Part shown: positions 25,670-35,983 of the stretch, piece by piece
How positions within the stretch are numbered: the first letter of the stretch is position 1
Layout: each line of letters opens with the position of its first letter
Assembly: GCF_003149025.1 (NCBI RefSeq)
Contig: NZ_QGDV01000008.1
Coordinates: 1 to 64,000 of the forward strand
DNA: 64,000 nucleotides
Origin: Rathayibacter iranicus NCPPB 2253 = VKM Ac-1602
Lineage (GTDB): Bacteria; Actinomycetota; Actinomycetes; Actinomycetales; Microbacteriaceae
Reading direction: 5' to 3'
Translations under genes and position numbers: made by a program
The notes under the pieces: generated by a model
Database searches by the model: none
The model's input: only the letters and a program-made list of their open reading frames with translations
What the model was told of the DNA's origin: nothing

Positions 25670-26440
25670 ATGAGTGCGATCACGCTCGAGCTGCCCCAGG
25701 GTGTGCTTCGGCTCACCGTGAGCAGCAGCACCGACGTCGGAGTGGTGCGGCGCATCAATGAGGACGCGCTCCTTGTGGACGTGCCGTTGCTGGCGGTCGC
25801 TGACGGCATGGGTGGCCACGCGCGCGGGGACCTCGCCAGCGCGGCCGCGATGGACGCTCTACGCGCCGGCCGCCCCTCGGAGATGGGGTCGGCCGACGCC
25901 GTGTTCGATCTCGTCGAGGCAGCGAACACAGCCGTCCGCGGACTCGATGTGGGCGGGGCGCTCTGCGGCACGACGCTCACCGGGCTCATGCTCGTCCGGC
26001 CCGAGCCTGCCGGACCGGCACGGTGGGCGCTGTTCAACGTCGGCGACTCCCGGGTGTACCGCTGGGACGGCGCCGAACTCCAGCAGCTCACTGTGGATCA
26101 CTCCGCGGTGCAGGAGCTGGTCTCGGCCGGGCTCATCAGCCGAGAGACGGCGGAGTCGCATCCGGATCGCAACATCGTCACCCGCGCTCTCGGCGCTGAC
26201 GACGAGGTCGAGGCCGACGTCTGGACCTTGCCGATCGTGCCACGCGCCAGCTACCTCCTCTGCTCTGACGGCCTGACCAGGGAGCTAGCGGACGAGCGCA
26301 TTGCCGCCGCGTTCGCCCGACGGGATTCCGGAGAGACTGCAGACCTCGCGATCACTCTCGTCCGCGCCGCCGTCGACGCAGGAGGCCGCGACAACGTGAC
26401 CGTCGTTGTTGTCGACGCTGTTCTCGATCCGCGCCCCTGA
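25670..26440 (+). CDS. PP2C-type serine/threonine protein phosphatase
   Basis: A 256-residue soluble PP2C phosphatase with the metal-binding blocks in order: DVGVVRRINEDAL (22-34), AVADGMGGHARGD (42-54), LFNVGDSRVYRW, LLCSDGLTREL and a final GGRDNVTVVVV. These enzymes are Mn/Mg dependent. It probably shares the TerC transcript and thus the manganese riboswitch, which would place a Mn-dependent phosphatase under Mn control; that link is inferred from spacing. The ATG at 25670 follows a somewhat distant GAGGGG. Confidence 0.88.
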   Translation: MSAITLELPQGVLRLTVSSSTDVGVVRRINEDALLVDVPLLAVADGMGGHARGDLASAAAMDALRAGRPSEMGSADAVFDLVEAANTAVRGLDVGGALCGTTLTGLMLVRPEPAGPARWALFNVGDSRVYRWDGAELQQLTVDHSAVQELVSAGLISRETAESHPDRNIVTRALGADDEVEADVWTLPIVPRASYLLCSDGLTRELADERIAAAFARRDSGETADLAITLVRAAVDAGGRDNVTVVVVDAVLDPRP

Positions 26441-26498
26441 CGGGATGTTCGCGCCCGAGGTCCATGGCCGCTGGACAGCGCGGTGCTACTCTCTGAGA

Positions 26499-26549
26499 AT
26501 GTTCAGCGGCCTGCACCTTCTTCTGTGCCGCGACGAGACCTTGATCTGA
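26499..26549 (+). CDS. leucine-rich leader peptide of leuCD operon
   Basis: A 16-residue frame, [16 protein letters not shown], has five leucines including three in a row and lies 67 bases before leuC. This is the hallmark of ribosome-mediated attenuation of leucine genes. Its distal part (CCGCGACGA, 26528-26536) can pair with TCGTCGCGG (26560-26568). A competing pair, TCGGCC (26550-26555) with GGCCGA (26579-26584), cannot form at the same time without a pseudoknot. Stalling at the Leu codons would cover the first arm and switch the fold. An upstream ribosome site is weak (GAGA). Confidence 0.65.
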   Translation: MFSGLHLLLCRDETLI

Positions 26550-26584
26550 TCGGCCTCTTTCGTCGCGGTGCCTCGCCTGGCCGA
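26528..26584 (+). promoter_or_regulatory. alternative hairpins of leu attenuator
   Basis: Arms 26528-26536/26560-26568 (9 bp, perfect) and 26550-26555/26579-26584 (6 bp) interlock, so only one can form easily. No U-tract follows, so the output may be translation or Rho-linked control rather than intrinsic termination. Confidence 0.5.
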
Positions 26585-26616
26585 GCAGCGACTGCCCAGA
26601 AGGAGAAGGAACCGTC

Positions 26617-28074
26617 ATGACCGAGAAAGCCCGAACCCTCGCCGAGAAAGCCCGAACCCTCGCCGAGAAAGTCTGGGACGACCACGTCGTGGTCCGAGGT
26701 GAGGGCGGCGCGCCCGACCTGATCTACATCGACCTGCACCTCTTGCACGAGGTGACGAGCCCGCAGCCGTTTGACGGGCTCCGGGCTGCCGGGCGCCCTC
26801 TTCGCCGTCCCGATCTCACGATTGCGACGGAGGACCACAACACGCCGACCCTCCAGATCGGCCGCCCGATCGAGGACCCGACCAGTCGCGCCCAAATCGA
26901 CGCCCTGCGCCGCAACGCGGGTGAGTTCGGCGTGCGCCTGCACTCGCTCGGGGATATCGAGCAGGGCATCGTGCACGTCGTCGGCCCTCAGCTCGGCCTG
27001 ACGATGCCCGGAGTGACCGTCGTCTGTGGCGACTCGCACACCTCCACCCACGGCGCGTTCGGCGCGATCGCGTTGGGCATCGGTACCAGCGAGGTCGAGC
27101 ACGTCATGGCCACACAGACCCTTCCGCTCACACCGTTCAAGACGATGGCCATCACTGTCGAGGGCACCCTCAAGGAGGGGGTCACGGCGAAAGACATCAT
27201 TCTCGCGGTCATCGCCCGCATCGGCACCGGCGGTGGCCAGGGCTGCATCCTCGAATACCGCGGCTCCGCGATCCGCGCGCTCTCGATGGAGGGGCGGATG
27301 ACCATCTGCAATATGTCGATCGAAGCGGGTGCCCGCGCGGGAATGGTCGCCCCCGACGAGACGACTTTCGCCTACCTCAAGGGCCGACCGCACGCCCCCT
27401 CGGGAGAAGACTGGGACGCCGCCCTCGCCTACTGGCGGACGCTGCCGAGCGATGAGGGCGCCGTGTTCGACGCCGAGGTCGTGATCGACGCGGATGCACT
27501 CGAGCCGTTCGTCACCTGGGGAACGAACCCCGGACAGGGCGTCTCACTCTCGCAGTCGGTACCCGATCCCGAGTCGCTCGACGACCTCAACGAGCGCGCG
27601 AGCGCGGAGCGGGCCCTGGAGTACATGGCTCTCGCGCCAGGAACTCGGATGAAGGACATCCCGGTGGATGTCGTCTTCATGGGATCCTGCACCAATTCCC
27701 GAATCGAGGACCTGCGCGCCTTCGCCACGATCGTCAAGGGCCGCGCCAAGGCTCCCGGCGTCCGCGTGATGGTTGTGCCTGGCTCGGCGCGGGTGCGGCT
27801 CGAGGCCGAAGCCGAAGGGCTTGATCGGATCGTCACGGAGTTCGGCGCGGAGTGGCGATTTGCCGGCTGCTCCATGTGCCTGGGAATGAATACCGACCAG
27901 CTCCTTCAGGGTGAGCGGGTCGCGTCGACCTCCAACCGCAACTTCGAGGGTCGGCAGGGCAAGGGCGCGAAGACCCACCTCGTCTCGCCACTGGTCGCCG
28001 CCGCCACGGCGGTGCGGGGTACGCTCTCCAGCCCCTCCGACCTGGAGCCGGCTCGCGAGACGGCGGGGGTCTGA
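26617..28074 (+). CDS. leuC: 3-isopropylmalate dehydratase large subunit
   Basis: The 485-residue product is LeuC: VWDDHVV at the N-terminus, [22 protein letters not shown], and the 4Fe-4S cysteines in [13 protein letters not shown] and [11 protein letters not shown]. With LeuD it isomerises isopropylmalate in leucine synthesis. The ATG follows AAGGAGAAGG. The N-terminus carries a perfect 21-base tandem duplication (26623-26643 and 26644-26664), giving a repeated EKARTLA that most LeuC proteins have once at most. leuD starts 2 bases after its stop. Confidence 0.96.
   Translation: MTEKARTLAEKARTLAEKVWDDHVVVRGEGGAPDLIYIDLHLLHEVTSPQPFDGLRAAGRPLRRPDLTIATEDHNTPTLQIGRPIEDPTSRAQIDALRRNAGEFGVRLHSLGDIEQGIVHVVGPQLGLTMPGVTVVCGDSHTSTHGAFGAIALGIGTSEVEHVMATQTLPLTPFKTMAITVEGTLKEGVTAKDIILAVIARIGTGGGQGCILEYRGSAIRALSMEGRMTICNMSIEAGARAGMVAPDETTFAYLKGRPHAPSGEDWDAALAYWRTLPSDEGAVFDAEVVIDADALEPFVTWGTNPGQGVSLSQSVPDPESLDDLNERASAERALEYMALAPGTRMKDIPVDVVFMGSCTNSRIEDLRAFATIVKGRAKAPGVRVMVVPGSARVRLEAEAEGLDRIVTEFGAEWRFAGCSMCLGMNTDQLLQGERVASTSNRNFEGRQGKGAKTHLVSPLVAAATAVRGTLSSPSDLEPARETAGV
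26623..26664 (+). repeat. perfect 21-base tandem duplication in leuC 5' end
   Basis: Two identical in-frame 21-base units are followed by a partial third (GAGAAAG). Slippage could add or remove seven residues at the LeuC N-terminus without breaking the frame. Confidence 0.9.
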
Positions 28075-28076
28075 GA

Positions 28077-28673
28077 ATGCAGAAGTTCGAGACAGTCACG
28101 GGGATCGCCGCGCCGCTCATGCGCGCGAACGTCGACACCGATCAGATCCTCCCCGGGGTGTATCTCCGCCGCATCACCAAGACAGGCTTCGAGGATGCGC
28201 TGTTCCACGGCTGGCGCCAGGACGAGGACTTCGTCCTCAACCAGGAGCGCTATCGGGGAGCCCGGATCCTGGTCGCCGGTCCCGACTTCGGCACCGGCTC
28301 CAGCCGCGAGCACGCTGTCTGGGCGTTGCGGGACTTCGGCTTCCGCGTCGTCATCTCGCCGCGCTTCGGTGACATCTTCCGCGGCAACGCCGGCAAGCAG
28401 GGCCTGCTCGCCGCCGTGGTCGACGAGGCGGGCGTGGAGAGCCTGTGGCGCATCATCCAGAGCACACCGGGAATAGAACTGACGGTGGACCTGGTTGCTC
28501 GTACGGTCACCGCCGGTCGCGAGAGCTTCAACTTCGAGATCGACGACTACACTCGATGGCGCCTGATCGAAGGCCTGGACGACATCGGCCTGACCCTGCG
28601 CGACGAAGCGCTCATTTCCGAATTCGAGACCCGCCGCGCGAGCTGGCGGCCCAAGACATTGCCGGTGAAATAG
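28077..28673 (+). CDS. leuD: 3-isopropylmalate dehydratase small subunit
   Basis: A 198-residue LeuD with the swivel-domain motifs: [19 protein letters not shown] (12-30), [17 protein letters not shown] (about 67-83) and [15 protein letters not shown]. It pairs with LeuC and supplies substrate-binding residues. It begins 2 bases after leuC and is followed after 1 base by the murA start, so leucine and cell-wall genes share a transcript, a common order in this family. Confidence 0.96.
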   Translation: MQKFETVTGIAAPLMRANVDTDQILPGVYLRRITKTGFEDALFHGWRQDEDFVLNQERYRGARILVAGPDFGTGSSREHAVWALRDFGFRVVISPRFGDIFRGNAGKQGLLAAVVDEAGVESLWRIIQSTPGIELTVDLVARTVTAGRESFNFEIDDYTRWRLIEGLDDIGLTLRDEALISEFETRRASWRPKTLPVK

Positions 28674-28674
28674 C

Positions 28675-30045
28675 GTGAACACACTTCTTCAGGACGCCAA
28701 GGCCGCGGGAGCCCGAGTGGGAATGACCACAGAGCGGATCACCATCAACGGCGGACGTCCGCTGAAGGGCCGGATCGAACTCAAGGGGGCGAAGAACCTC
28801 GTTACCAAGGCGATGGTCGCAGCGCTCCTGGGCGAGACCGCTTCCACCCTGCGGGACGTCCCGGATATCAGTGACGTCCGCGTCGTGAAGGGTCTTCTCG
28901 AGGTCCACGGCGTCAAGGTCAAGCAGGGTGCCGAGGTGGGCGAGCTGATCCTCGATCCCTCCAACGTCGAGTCCGCGCACTTCGCCGACATTGACGCGCA
29001 CGCCGGCTCCAGCCGCATTCCGATCCTTTTCTGCGGACCGCTGCTGCACCGCCTGGGCGAGGCATTCATCCCCGATCTCGGTGGCTGCCGCATTGGCGAC
29101 CGCCCGATCGACTTCCACCTCGAGGTGCTCCGCAATTTCGGTGCCGTCGTCGAGAAGCTGCCCTCGGGCATCCGGATGTCTGCTCCTGAGGGCCTGCACG
29201 GCGCGAAAGTCTCGCTGCCCTACCCGAGCGTCGGGGCGACAGAGCAGGTTCTGCTGACCGCAGTGCGCGCCTCCGGAATCACCGAACTCTCGGGCGCGGC
29301 GATCGAGCCCGAGATCATGGACCTCATCAACATCTTGCAGAAGATGGGCGCCATCATCTCGGTCGATACCGATCGCGTGATCCGCATCGAGGGCGTGGAT
29401 CGCCTCACCGGCTACTCGCACCGCGCTCTTTTCGACCGCAACGAGGCCGCATCCTGGGCCGCCGCGGCGCTGGCGACCGACGGCGACATCTTCGTCGGCG
29501 GCGCGCGCCAGCAGGAAATGACGACCTTCCTCAACGTCTTCCGTAAGGTCGGCGGCGCATTCGAGATCGCCGAGGACGGTATCCGCTTCTACCACCCTGG
29601 CGGCGAACTCAAGCCGGTTATCATCGAGACCGATGTGCACCCCGGCTTTATGACCGACTGGCAGCAGCCACTGGTCGTGGCGCTGACCCGTGCCAAGGGC
29701 GTCTCAATCGTGCACGAGACCGTCTATGAGCAGCGCTTCGGCTTCGTCGACGCCCTTGTCGAGATGGGCGCGACCATCCAGATCCACCGCGAGTGCCTGG
29801 GTGGGCAAGCGTGCCGCTTCGGCCAGCGCAACTTCATGCACTCGGCTGTGATCTCGGGTCCGTCGAAGCTGCACGGCGCCGACATCGTCGTGCCGGACCT
29901 GCGCGGCGGCTTCTCTCACCTGATTGCGGCTCTCTCGGCCGAGGGCACCTCCACGGTCTCGAACGTCGGCATCATCAGCCGGGGCTACGAGAATTTCCTC
30001 ACCAAGCTCGAGTTGCTGGGAGCCGATTTCTCCCTCGACGCGTAG
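28675..30045 (+). CDS. murA: UDP-N-acetylglucosamine 1-carboxyvinyltransferase
   Basis: A 456-residue MurA, first committed step of peptidoglycan synthesis. Family blocks include GRIELKGAKNLVTKAMVAALL (starting near 34), LGGCRIGDRPIDFHL with the catalytic-loop Cys near residue 139, FMTDWQQPL and VPDLRGGFSHLIAAL. The GTG at 28675 starts 1 base after leuD and gives a 16-residue extension seen in relatives as I recall; the ATG at 28723 is an alternative. Confidence 0.94.
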   Translation: MNTLLQDAKAAGARVGMTTERITINGGRPLKGRIELKGAKNLVTKAMVAALLGETASTLRDVPDISDVRVVKGLLEVHGVKVKQGAEVGELILDPSNVESAHFADIDAHAGSSRIPILFCGPLLHRLGEAFIPDLGGCRIGDRPIDFHLEVLRNFGAVVEKLPSGIRMSAPEGLHGAKVSLPYPSVGATEQVLLTAVRASGITELSGAAIEPEIMDLINILQKMGAIISVDTDRVIRIEGVDRLTGYSHRALFDRNEAASWAAAALATDGDIFVGGARQQEMTTFLNVFRKVGGAFEIAEDGIRFYHPGGELKPVIIETDVHPGFMTDWQQPLVVALTRAKGVSIVHETVYEQRFGFVDALVEMGATIQIHRECLGGQACRFGQRNFMHSAVISGPSKLHGADIVVPDLRGGFSHLIAALSAEGTSTVSNVGIISRGYENFLTKLELLGADFSLDA

Positions 30046-30116
30046 CCCCCGGGTTCGTCGCCCCCGGGGTTCCCCGGCGTGGAGGAATGGGGGAGCGGGG
30101 ATGGGAGGATAGGCGG

Positions 30117-30857
30117 GTGTCTGAGAGAAGTCGTCCGTCCATCTTCTGGTTTTTGGCGGCGGCGGTGATCCCGGCGATGACCGCGTCGGTCGACCTGCGC
30201 ATTCGGGACGCCGACAAGATCCCGAGCACCGGCGCCTTCGTCTTCGCGCCGAACCATTACAGCGAAATCGACCCGATTATTACCGGCTGGACGCTCTGGC
30301 GCTCTGGCCGCGCGCCCCGCTTTCTCGCCAAGGCATCGCTCTTTTCGGTCCCCGTCGTTGGCGCCGTCCTGCGCAGCTCCGGCCAGATCCCCGTCGAGCG
30401 CGCTGGTTCCGTTCGCGGCAGAGAGCCGCTAAAAGCCGCGAAGGCCCTCGTCGACGAGGGGCGCTCGATCATCATCTATCCCGAGGGCACGCTCACTCGC
30501 GATCCCGAGCTCTGGCCCATGCGCGGCAAGACCGGTGCGGTGCGGATGGCGCTGCAGTACGGCCTCCCCGTCGTCCCCGTCGCGCACTGGGGCGCGCAGC
30601 AGCTCATGGGCCGCTACTCCCGGCGGATCACGCTCTTCCGGCGCAAGCGGGTCGACGTCCTCGTCGGCGACCCCGTCGACTTCTCCGCCTTCCGTGGGCG
30701 GAGTCTTGACTCCGCGACTTTGAACGAGGCCTCCGCGGTTGTGATGGCGGCGATTACCGGCCTGCTCGAGGAGTTGCGCGGTGAGAGAGCGCCCGACGAG
30801 CGCTGGAACCCGGCCGACCACAATCAGAAGGGCACGGGTCGCTTTGAGTCCGAGTAG
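30117..30857 (+). CDS. 1-acyl-glycerol-3-phosphate acyltransferase (PlsC family)
   Basis: A 246-residue membrane-associated acyltransferase with the H-x4-D block NHYSEID near residue 45, a GQIPVERAG block, YPEGTLTR near 122 and the later VVPVAHWG. It makes phosphatidic acid or acylates a related lipid. The GTG at 30117 follows GGGAGGATAGG. It lies between murA and gpsA; gpsA makes the glycerol 3-phosphate backbone, so the two fit one lipid pathway. Confidence 0.88.
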   Translation: MSERSRPSIFWFLAAAVIPAMTASVDLRIRDADKIPSTGAFVFAPNHYSEIDPIITGWTLWRSGRAPRFLAKASLFSVPVVGAVLRSSGQIPVERAGSVRGREPLKAAKALVDEGRSIIIYPEGTLTRDPELWPMRGKTGAVRMALQYGLPVVPVAHWGAQQLMGRYSRRITLFRRKRVDVLVGDPVDFSAFRGRSLDSATLNEASAVVMAAITGLLEELRGERAPDERWNPADHNQKGTGRFESE

Positions 30858-31888
30858 TAGGAAGACGCCGATCCCTGTGCCGCGACGCGTCGCCGTCCTG
30901 GGCGCCGGCAGTTGGGGGACGACGTTCGCAAAGATTCTCGCGGACGGCGGCTCAGACGTGGTGATGTGGGCGAGGCGGGCCGAACTCGCGCGTGAGATCA
31001 CGGAGGCCAAGCGCAACAGCGACTATCTCCCCGGCATCAACCTCCCGCGCACGATCCGTGCGACACCTCGGATCGAGGAGGCGCTGGAGGGCGCGGACCA
31101 CGTCTATCTCTCGATCCCGTCGCAATCGCTGCGCAGCAACCTCGAAGCGATCACGCCGTTCCTCACCGATCGCACCGTGCTCGTCAGCCTGATGAAAGGC
31201 GTCGAAAAGGGCACCGGCCAGCGGATGAGCGAGGTGATCGCGCAGATGCTGCCTGTCGCTCCGGATCGCATCGCGGTCGCCTCCGGACCCAACCTCGCCC
31301 TCGAGATCGCGAAGGAGCAGCCGACCGCCGCCGTCATCGCCTCCGCGAGTCTCAGCACCGCACAGGAGGTGGCCCTGGCGGCCACCAACCGCTACTTCCG
31401 GTCCTATGTCAACACGGACGTGATCGGCACAGAGTTCGGCGGAGTGCTGAAGAACCTGATCGCCGTCGCGATCGGCATCGTGGACGGCGTGGGCTACGGC
31501 GAGAATACGAAGGCCTCGATCATCACGCGCGGCCTCGCCGAGATGACCGACTTCGCGGTCGCCTACGGCGGACGGCCCGAGACCATGTCGGGGCTCGCCG
31601 GGCTGGGCGACCTGATCGCGACGTCCAGCTCGTCGCTCTCGCGCAACAACACGGCCGGCCGTCTGCTCGGTCAGGGGTACAGCTTCACCGACGTGGTGAA
31701 GTCGATGCAGCAGACGGCTGAGGGGCTCGCGTCCGTCGCCCCGGTGCTCGAACTGGCTCGCGCGAGAGGCGTCGTTATGCCCATCGTTGAGCAGGTCGCG
31801 CAGGTGCTCGCCGGTACGCTCGATCCCAAGGACATCGCGCCGCACCTGACCACGGATTCGGACGAGCCACAGGGTGAGAGGAACCTCG

Positions 31889-32991
<1,103 letters not shown>

Positions 32992-32995
<4 letters not shown>

Positions 32996-33402
32996 CTTCG
33001 GCGCTCGCCATCGACATCGATTCGGGAGCGTCGACCGCGCCGTTCGAGCAAATCCGCGAGCAGATCGCCGCACTCGTCGCGGCGGGGGAGCTGCCGGTGG
33101 GCACGCGGCTCCCACCGGTCCGCGCGTTGGCCGAGACGCTGAGCCTTGCTCCCGGAACCGTCGCACGGGCGTATCGCGAGCTGGAAGCGGCAGGCGTGGT
33201 CGAGACGCGTGGTCGCGCGGGCACGATCGTCGCTGGCGGGGTCGACGCGCTCGAGCGCGAGCTACAGGCGGCGGCTGCGGTGTATGCGGCGCGAGCGCGC
33301 GAGCTCGGAGTGACGGGGGAGGCGGCGCTGCGGGTCGTCGGAGTGGCTTTGACTGCCAGTCTTGTACATGGTGAGCAATCCGTATCCTCGTTGGTAAGTT
33401 AG
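32992..33402 (+). CDS. GntR-family regulator (short, YtrA-like), atypical C-terminus
   Basis: A 136-residue protein with a GntR winged helix: APFEQIREQIAALVAAGEL, GTRLPPVRALAETLSLAPGT, VARAYRELEAAGVVETRGRAGT. Short members lack a big effector domain and often control ABC transporters. The ATG overlaps the ddl stop by 4 bases. Its last 15-20 residues (from about 33345) are in sequence of clearly lower GC, so the tail may have been replaced when the following low-GC patch arrived. Confidence 0.85.
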
Positions 33403-33422
33403 GCGACAGGTTGGATATTCTT

Positions 33423-33941
33423 ATGAATTGGTATTGTTTGCGCACACCTCGTGAGAGGATCGTGAGGTCGACAGCGCTCGTTGTCACGATTGTGACGGGT
33501 ATGTTTGTCCTCAGCGGATGCTCCCCGACGGTCGCACTAGAGCCGGCACAAGACGCAGCTAGCGTTGGCTGCGCATCAGTGTCGGCTCGGTTGCCGGATG
33601 CCTTAGATGACGGCAACGGCGGCGAAATAGCGCGACGTGAAACTAGTGCTCAAGGTACGGCGGCTTGGGGATCGCCAGCGATCGTCTTGCTCCGTTGCGG
33701 CATAGAACCGCCTGCTGCAGATCCGCGCTGCCTGAACGTTGATGGAATCGACTGGATTCCGGACGACACAGATGCCCCGAATTACCGATTCATCACCTTT
33801 GGGCGAGACCCGGCTATTGAGGTAATCATAGATAGCGAAAAGATATCCGGGAGTACTGTGCTCGATAATCTCAACCAAGCGGTGAATGGTCTGGCTCCCA
33901 GTGGTGGGCTCAAATGTAAAGATCTACAGGATGTTCCCTGA
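33423..33941 (+). CDS. DUF3515 lipoprotein, low-GC version
   Basis: A 172-residue lipoprotein (hydrophobic 19-31, Cys33 after LSG) with DUF3515 blocks: SARLPDAL, RRETSAQGTAAWGSPAIVLLRCG, DDTDAPNYRFITFGRDPAIEVII and SGSTVLDNL. DUF3515 genes often sit beside thiL in actinobacteria, so the position is native, but GC and codon use are much lower than in the neighbours. Function unknown; exported and membrane-anchored. A GTG at 33462 with GAGAGGATC upstream is an equally good start and gives a shorter signal peptide. Confidence 0.8.
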   Translation: MNWYCLRTPRERIVRSTALVVTIVTGMFVLSGCSPTVALEPAQDAASVGCASVSARLPDALDDGNGGEIARRETSAQGTAAWGSPAIVLLRCGIEPPAADPRCLNVDGIDWIPDDTDAPNYRFITFGRDPAIEVIIDSEKISGSTVLDNLNQAVNGLAPSGGLKCKDLQDVP

Positions 33942-34047
33942 TGTGTGTCGGACTCTTCTGCGAAATTGGTACGCGGCGGGTCGGCTGAGCATATTCACCG
34001 GGTCGCATCGCTAACCTTAGGCTTTGTCAATCACGGAGGGAAAGTAT

Positions 34048-34367
34048 ATGGTTAAGAACTCGAAGGTGAACACGGCACTTCTGGTGACAGCGCTCGCATG
34101 GACGGCAATTTCGTAGCGCACGACGCGAATAGATCGCCGTACTGTGCCTCAAATACGCGGTCGTCCGGGAGGCAGTTGCATCTCCAGGGCGATGGCAACA
34201 TCGTTGTATACGGCCCGGGCGACCGCGCTCTCTGGAGTTCCGGGACGAATGGACACTCCGGGGAGGAATTTAAAGTAGTCATGCAGGATGACAGTAATTT
34301 CGTGCTCTATAGCATGAGTGGAGGGCAGCATGCCCTCTGGTCGTCGATGGGTGGACGAGTCGGATAA
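34048..34367 (+). pseudogene. disrupted secreted B-lectin (mannose-binding, QxDxNxVxY) gene
   Basis: ATG 34048, after a strong GGAGGG site, begins a clear signal peptide (MVKNSKVNTALLVTALA) but meets a stop at 34114-34116. The lectin part continues in another frame from ATG 34098 to 34367 and holds two bulb-lectin motifs, LQGDGNIVVY and MQDDSNFVLY, each followed by ALWSS. A one-base slip at GCATGG would join the two. The N-terminal first repeat seems missing as well. It is most simply a decayed gene; restart at 34098 or frameshifting would be alternatives. It lies in the low-GC patch. Confidence 0.72.
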
Positions 34368-34471
34368 CTTGTTGGGCCGCAGAGGTGCCCTCAGATCAAG
34401 CGACCGCTGAGAGCCTGGTTCACAAGAACGCATGTCGTGACGGGACTGTCGTCGACGCTACCGTGTGAAGC

Positions 34472-35515
34472 ATGGCAGCCGATCGCAGTCCCACCCTGGC
34501 CGAGCTGAGCGAGGGTGATGTGCTCGCGCGGGTGCTGGCCCGGTTCGAGCGCGGGGGAGTGGCCGGTTCAGAGACCCTGGTTGGACCGGGCGACGATAGT
34601 GCCGTGCTGCGGGCGCCTGACGGCCGCTTCGTCGTGACGACAGACATGATGGTGCACGGGCCCGACTTTCGGCTCGCCTGGTCGACCCCCGATGATCTCG
34701 GCTGGAAGGCTGCCGCGTCGAACCTCGCTGACATCGCCGCGATGGGCGCACGTCCCACCGGGCTCGTCGTCGCGCTCGCTGCGCCGCAGACGCTCGGCAT
34801 CGACGTGGTGGAGGGAATCGCGAGGGGGCTCGCCGCGGGGTGCGCCGCGATGGCGCCGGGCTGCGGAGTCGTCGGTGGCGACCTCTCCGCCTCCGCGACG
34901 CTGACACTCTCGATCACCGCGTTCGGCTCGCTCGACGGCCGACCACCGGTGCTGCGCAGCGGCGCACAGCCGGGCGACGTACTGGCGACGGCCGGCCCAC
35001 TCGGTCGAGCGGGGCTCGGGCTGCGGCTGCTCTTCGAGCAGGCGCGGGAGGAGGGGGAGCCGTCGGCCGCCCTCGCCGCGCGCCTCCGGCAGCATTTCCC
35101 GGCGCTGCTCGACGCCCAGTTGCGGCCAACGGCGCCGATCGCGCAGGGCATGGCGGCGGGCGGGATCGCGACGGCGATGATGGATGTCTCGGACGGTGTG
35201 GTGCTCGACGCGCGGCGGATGGCGCGGGCGAGCGGTGTGGTGATCGACCTGGATCCGGCGGCGGTGGACGTGCATGCGAGGGACTTGCTCACGTTCGAGG
35301 TCGTCAGTCCCGATCTCGCGCGGGCGCTCGTGTTGGGCGGCGGCGAGGACCACGCAATGCTGGCATGTTTCGGGTCCCGTACCCCGCTCCCCGCGGGCTT
35401 CACGGCTCTCGGAGTCGTGCGGGAGGGCACGCCGGAGGTGCGACTGGGCGGTGCGCCGCTCGTGGAGCGCGGCGGGTGGGATCCCTACCTGGGGTGGGAC
35501 GGTTCGAAGGGCTGA
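34472..35515 (+). CDS. thiL: thiamine-monophosphate kinase
   Basis: A 347-residue ThiL with LVGPGDDSAVLRAPDGRFVVTTDMMVHG near residues 36-60, GWKAAASNLADIAAMGARP, VGGDLSAS, MDVSDGVVLDARRMA and GGGEDHAMLA. It makes thiamine diphosphate. It returns to normal GC content after the low-GC patch. The ATG at 34472 begins a family-typical N-terminus (LAELSEGDVLARVL). Confidence 0.94.
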   Translation: MAADRSPTLAELSEGDVLARVLARFERGGVAGSETLVGPGDDSAVLRAPDGRFVVTTDMMVHGPDFRLAWSTPDDLGWKAAASNLADIAAMGARPTGLVVALAAPQTLGIDVVEGIARGLAAGCAAMAPGCGVVGGDLSASATLTLSITAFGSLDGRPPVLRSGAQPGDVLATAGPLGRAGLGLRLLFEQAREEGEPSAALAARLRQHFPALLDAQLRPTAPIAQGMAAGGIATAMMDVSDGVVLDARRMARASGVVIDLDPAAVDVHARDLLTFEVVSPDLARALVLGGGEDHAMLACFGSRTPLPAGFTALGVVREGTPEVRLGGAPLVERGGWDPYLGWDGSKG

Positions 35516-35560
35516 CGCCCGCGGCTGGGTGAGTCGGAGGGCGAACCCGGAGCACGCGAT

Positions 35561-35983
35561 TTACTCGGCGTTGTCGTCGAGGATCTGCGGCTCGGTGCGG
35601 ATATCGACGCGCTCCTTCCTTACCGTCTCGGTCATCGACTGCATTGCAACGATGCGGTCGATTGCGACGTGCACGCGTTCGACAGGGACGACTCGGGTGG
35701 TGAGCACTGGTTCCTCGGCGTGAAGGACGAAGGTGACCGGCTCGGGGCTCTCCTCGGAGGACCCAAGCTCTCCGCCGTCGAGCGACGCGCCGAGGGGTTC
35801 GCGCTCTAAGACGAGTTCCTCGCGCCGAAGTGTCACGGTGACGGTCCGCTCCTCGGTGACGATGACCTTGCGGATGTGCAGGCGCTCGGTCGGCGTGTAG
35901 ACGGTCCTGACGTCGAGGCGCTCCTCAGACCGGACGACGGTGATCGGTTCCTGCCCGGGCTCTGCGGACTCGGTGGTGCTCAT
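35561..35983 (-). CDS. DUF2382-domain protein
   Basis: A 140-residue protein with the DUF2382 (YsnF/AvaK) pattern of alternating charged strands: VVRSEERLDVRT, RLHIRKVIVTEERTVTVTLRREE, VLTTRVVPVERVHVAIDRI and VRKERVDIRTE. It has no PRC barrel, unlike its two paralogs at 37133 and 38453. Family members are linked to stress responses but the activity is unknown. Its ATG overlaps the stop of the YihY-like gene by 4 bases. Confidence 0.8.
   Translation of the reverse strand: MSTTESAEPGQEPITVVRSEERLDVRTVYTPTERLHIRKVIVTEERTVTVTLRREELVLEREPLGASLDGGELGSSEESPEPVTFVLHAEEPVLTTRVVPVERVHVAIDRIVAMQSMTETVRKERVDIRTEPQILDDNAE

Noticed and set aside
26503-27393. Leftward 296-residue frame opposite leuC with GSGFLGE repeats
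   Set aside because: The apparent repeats are the reverse complement of the leuC tandem duplication; leuC is unambiguous.
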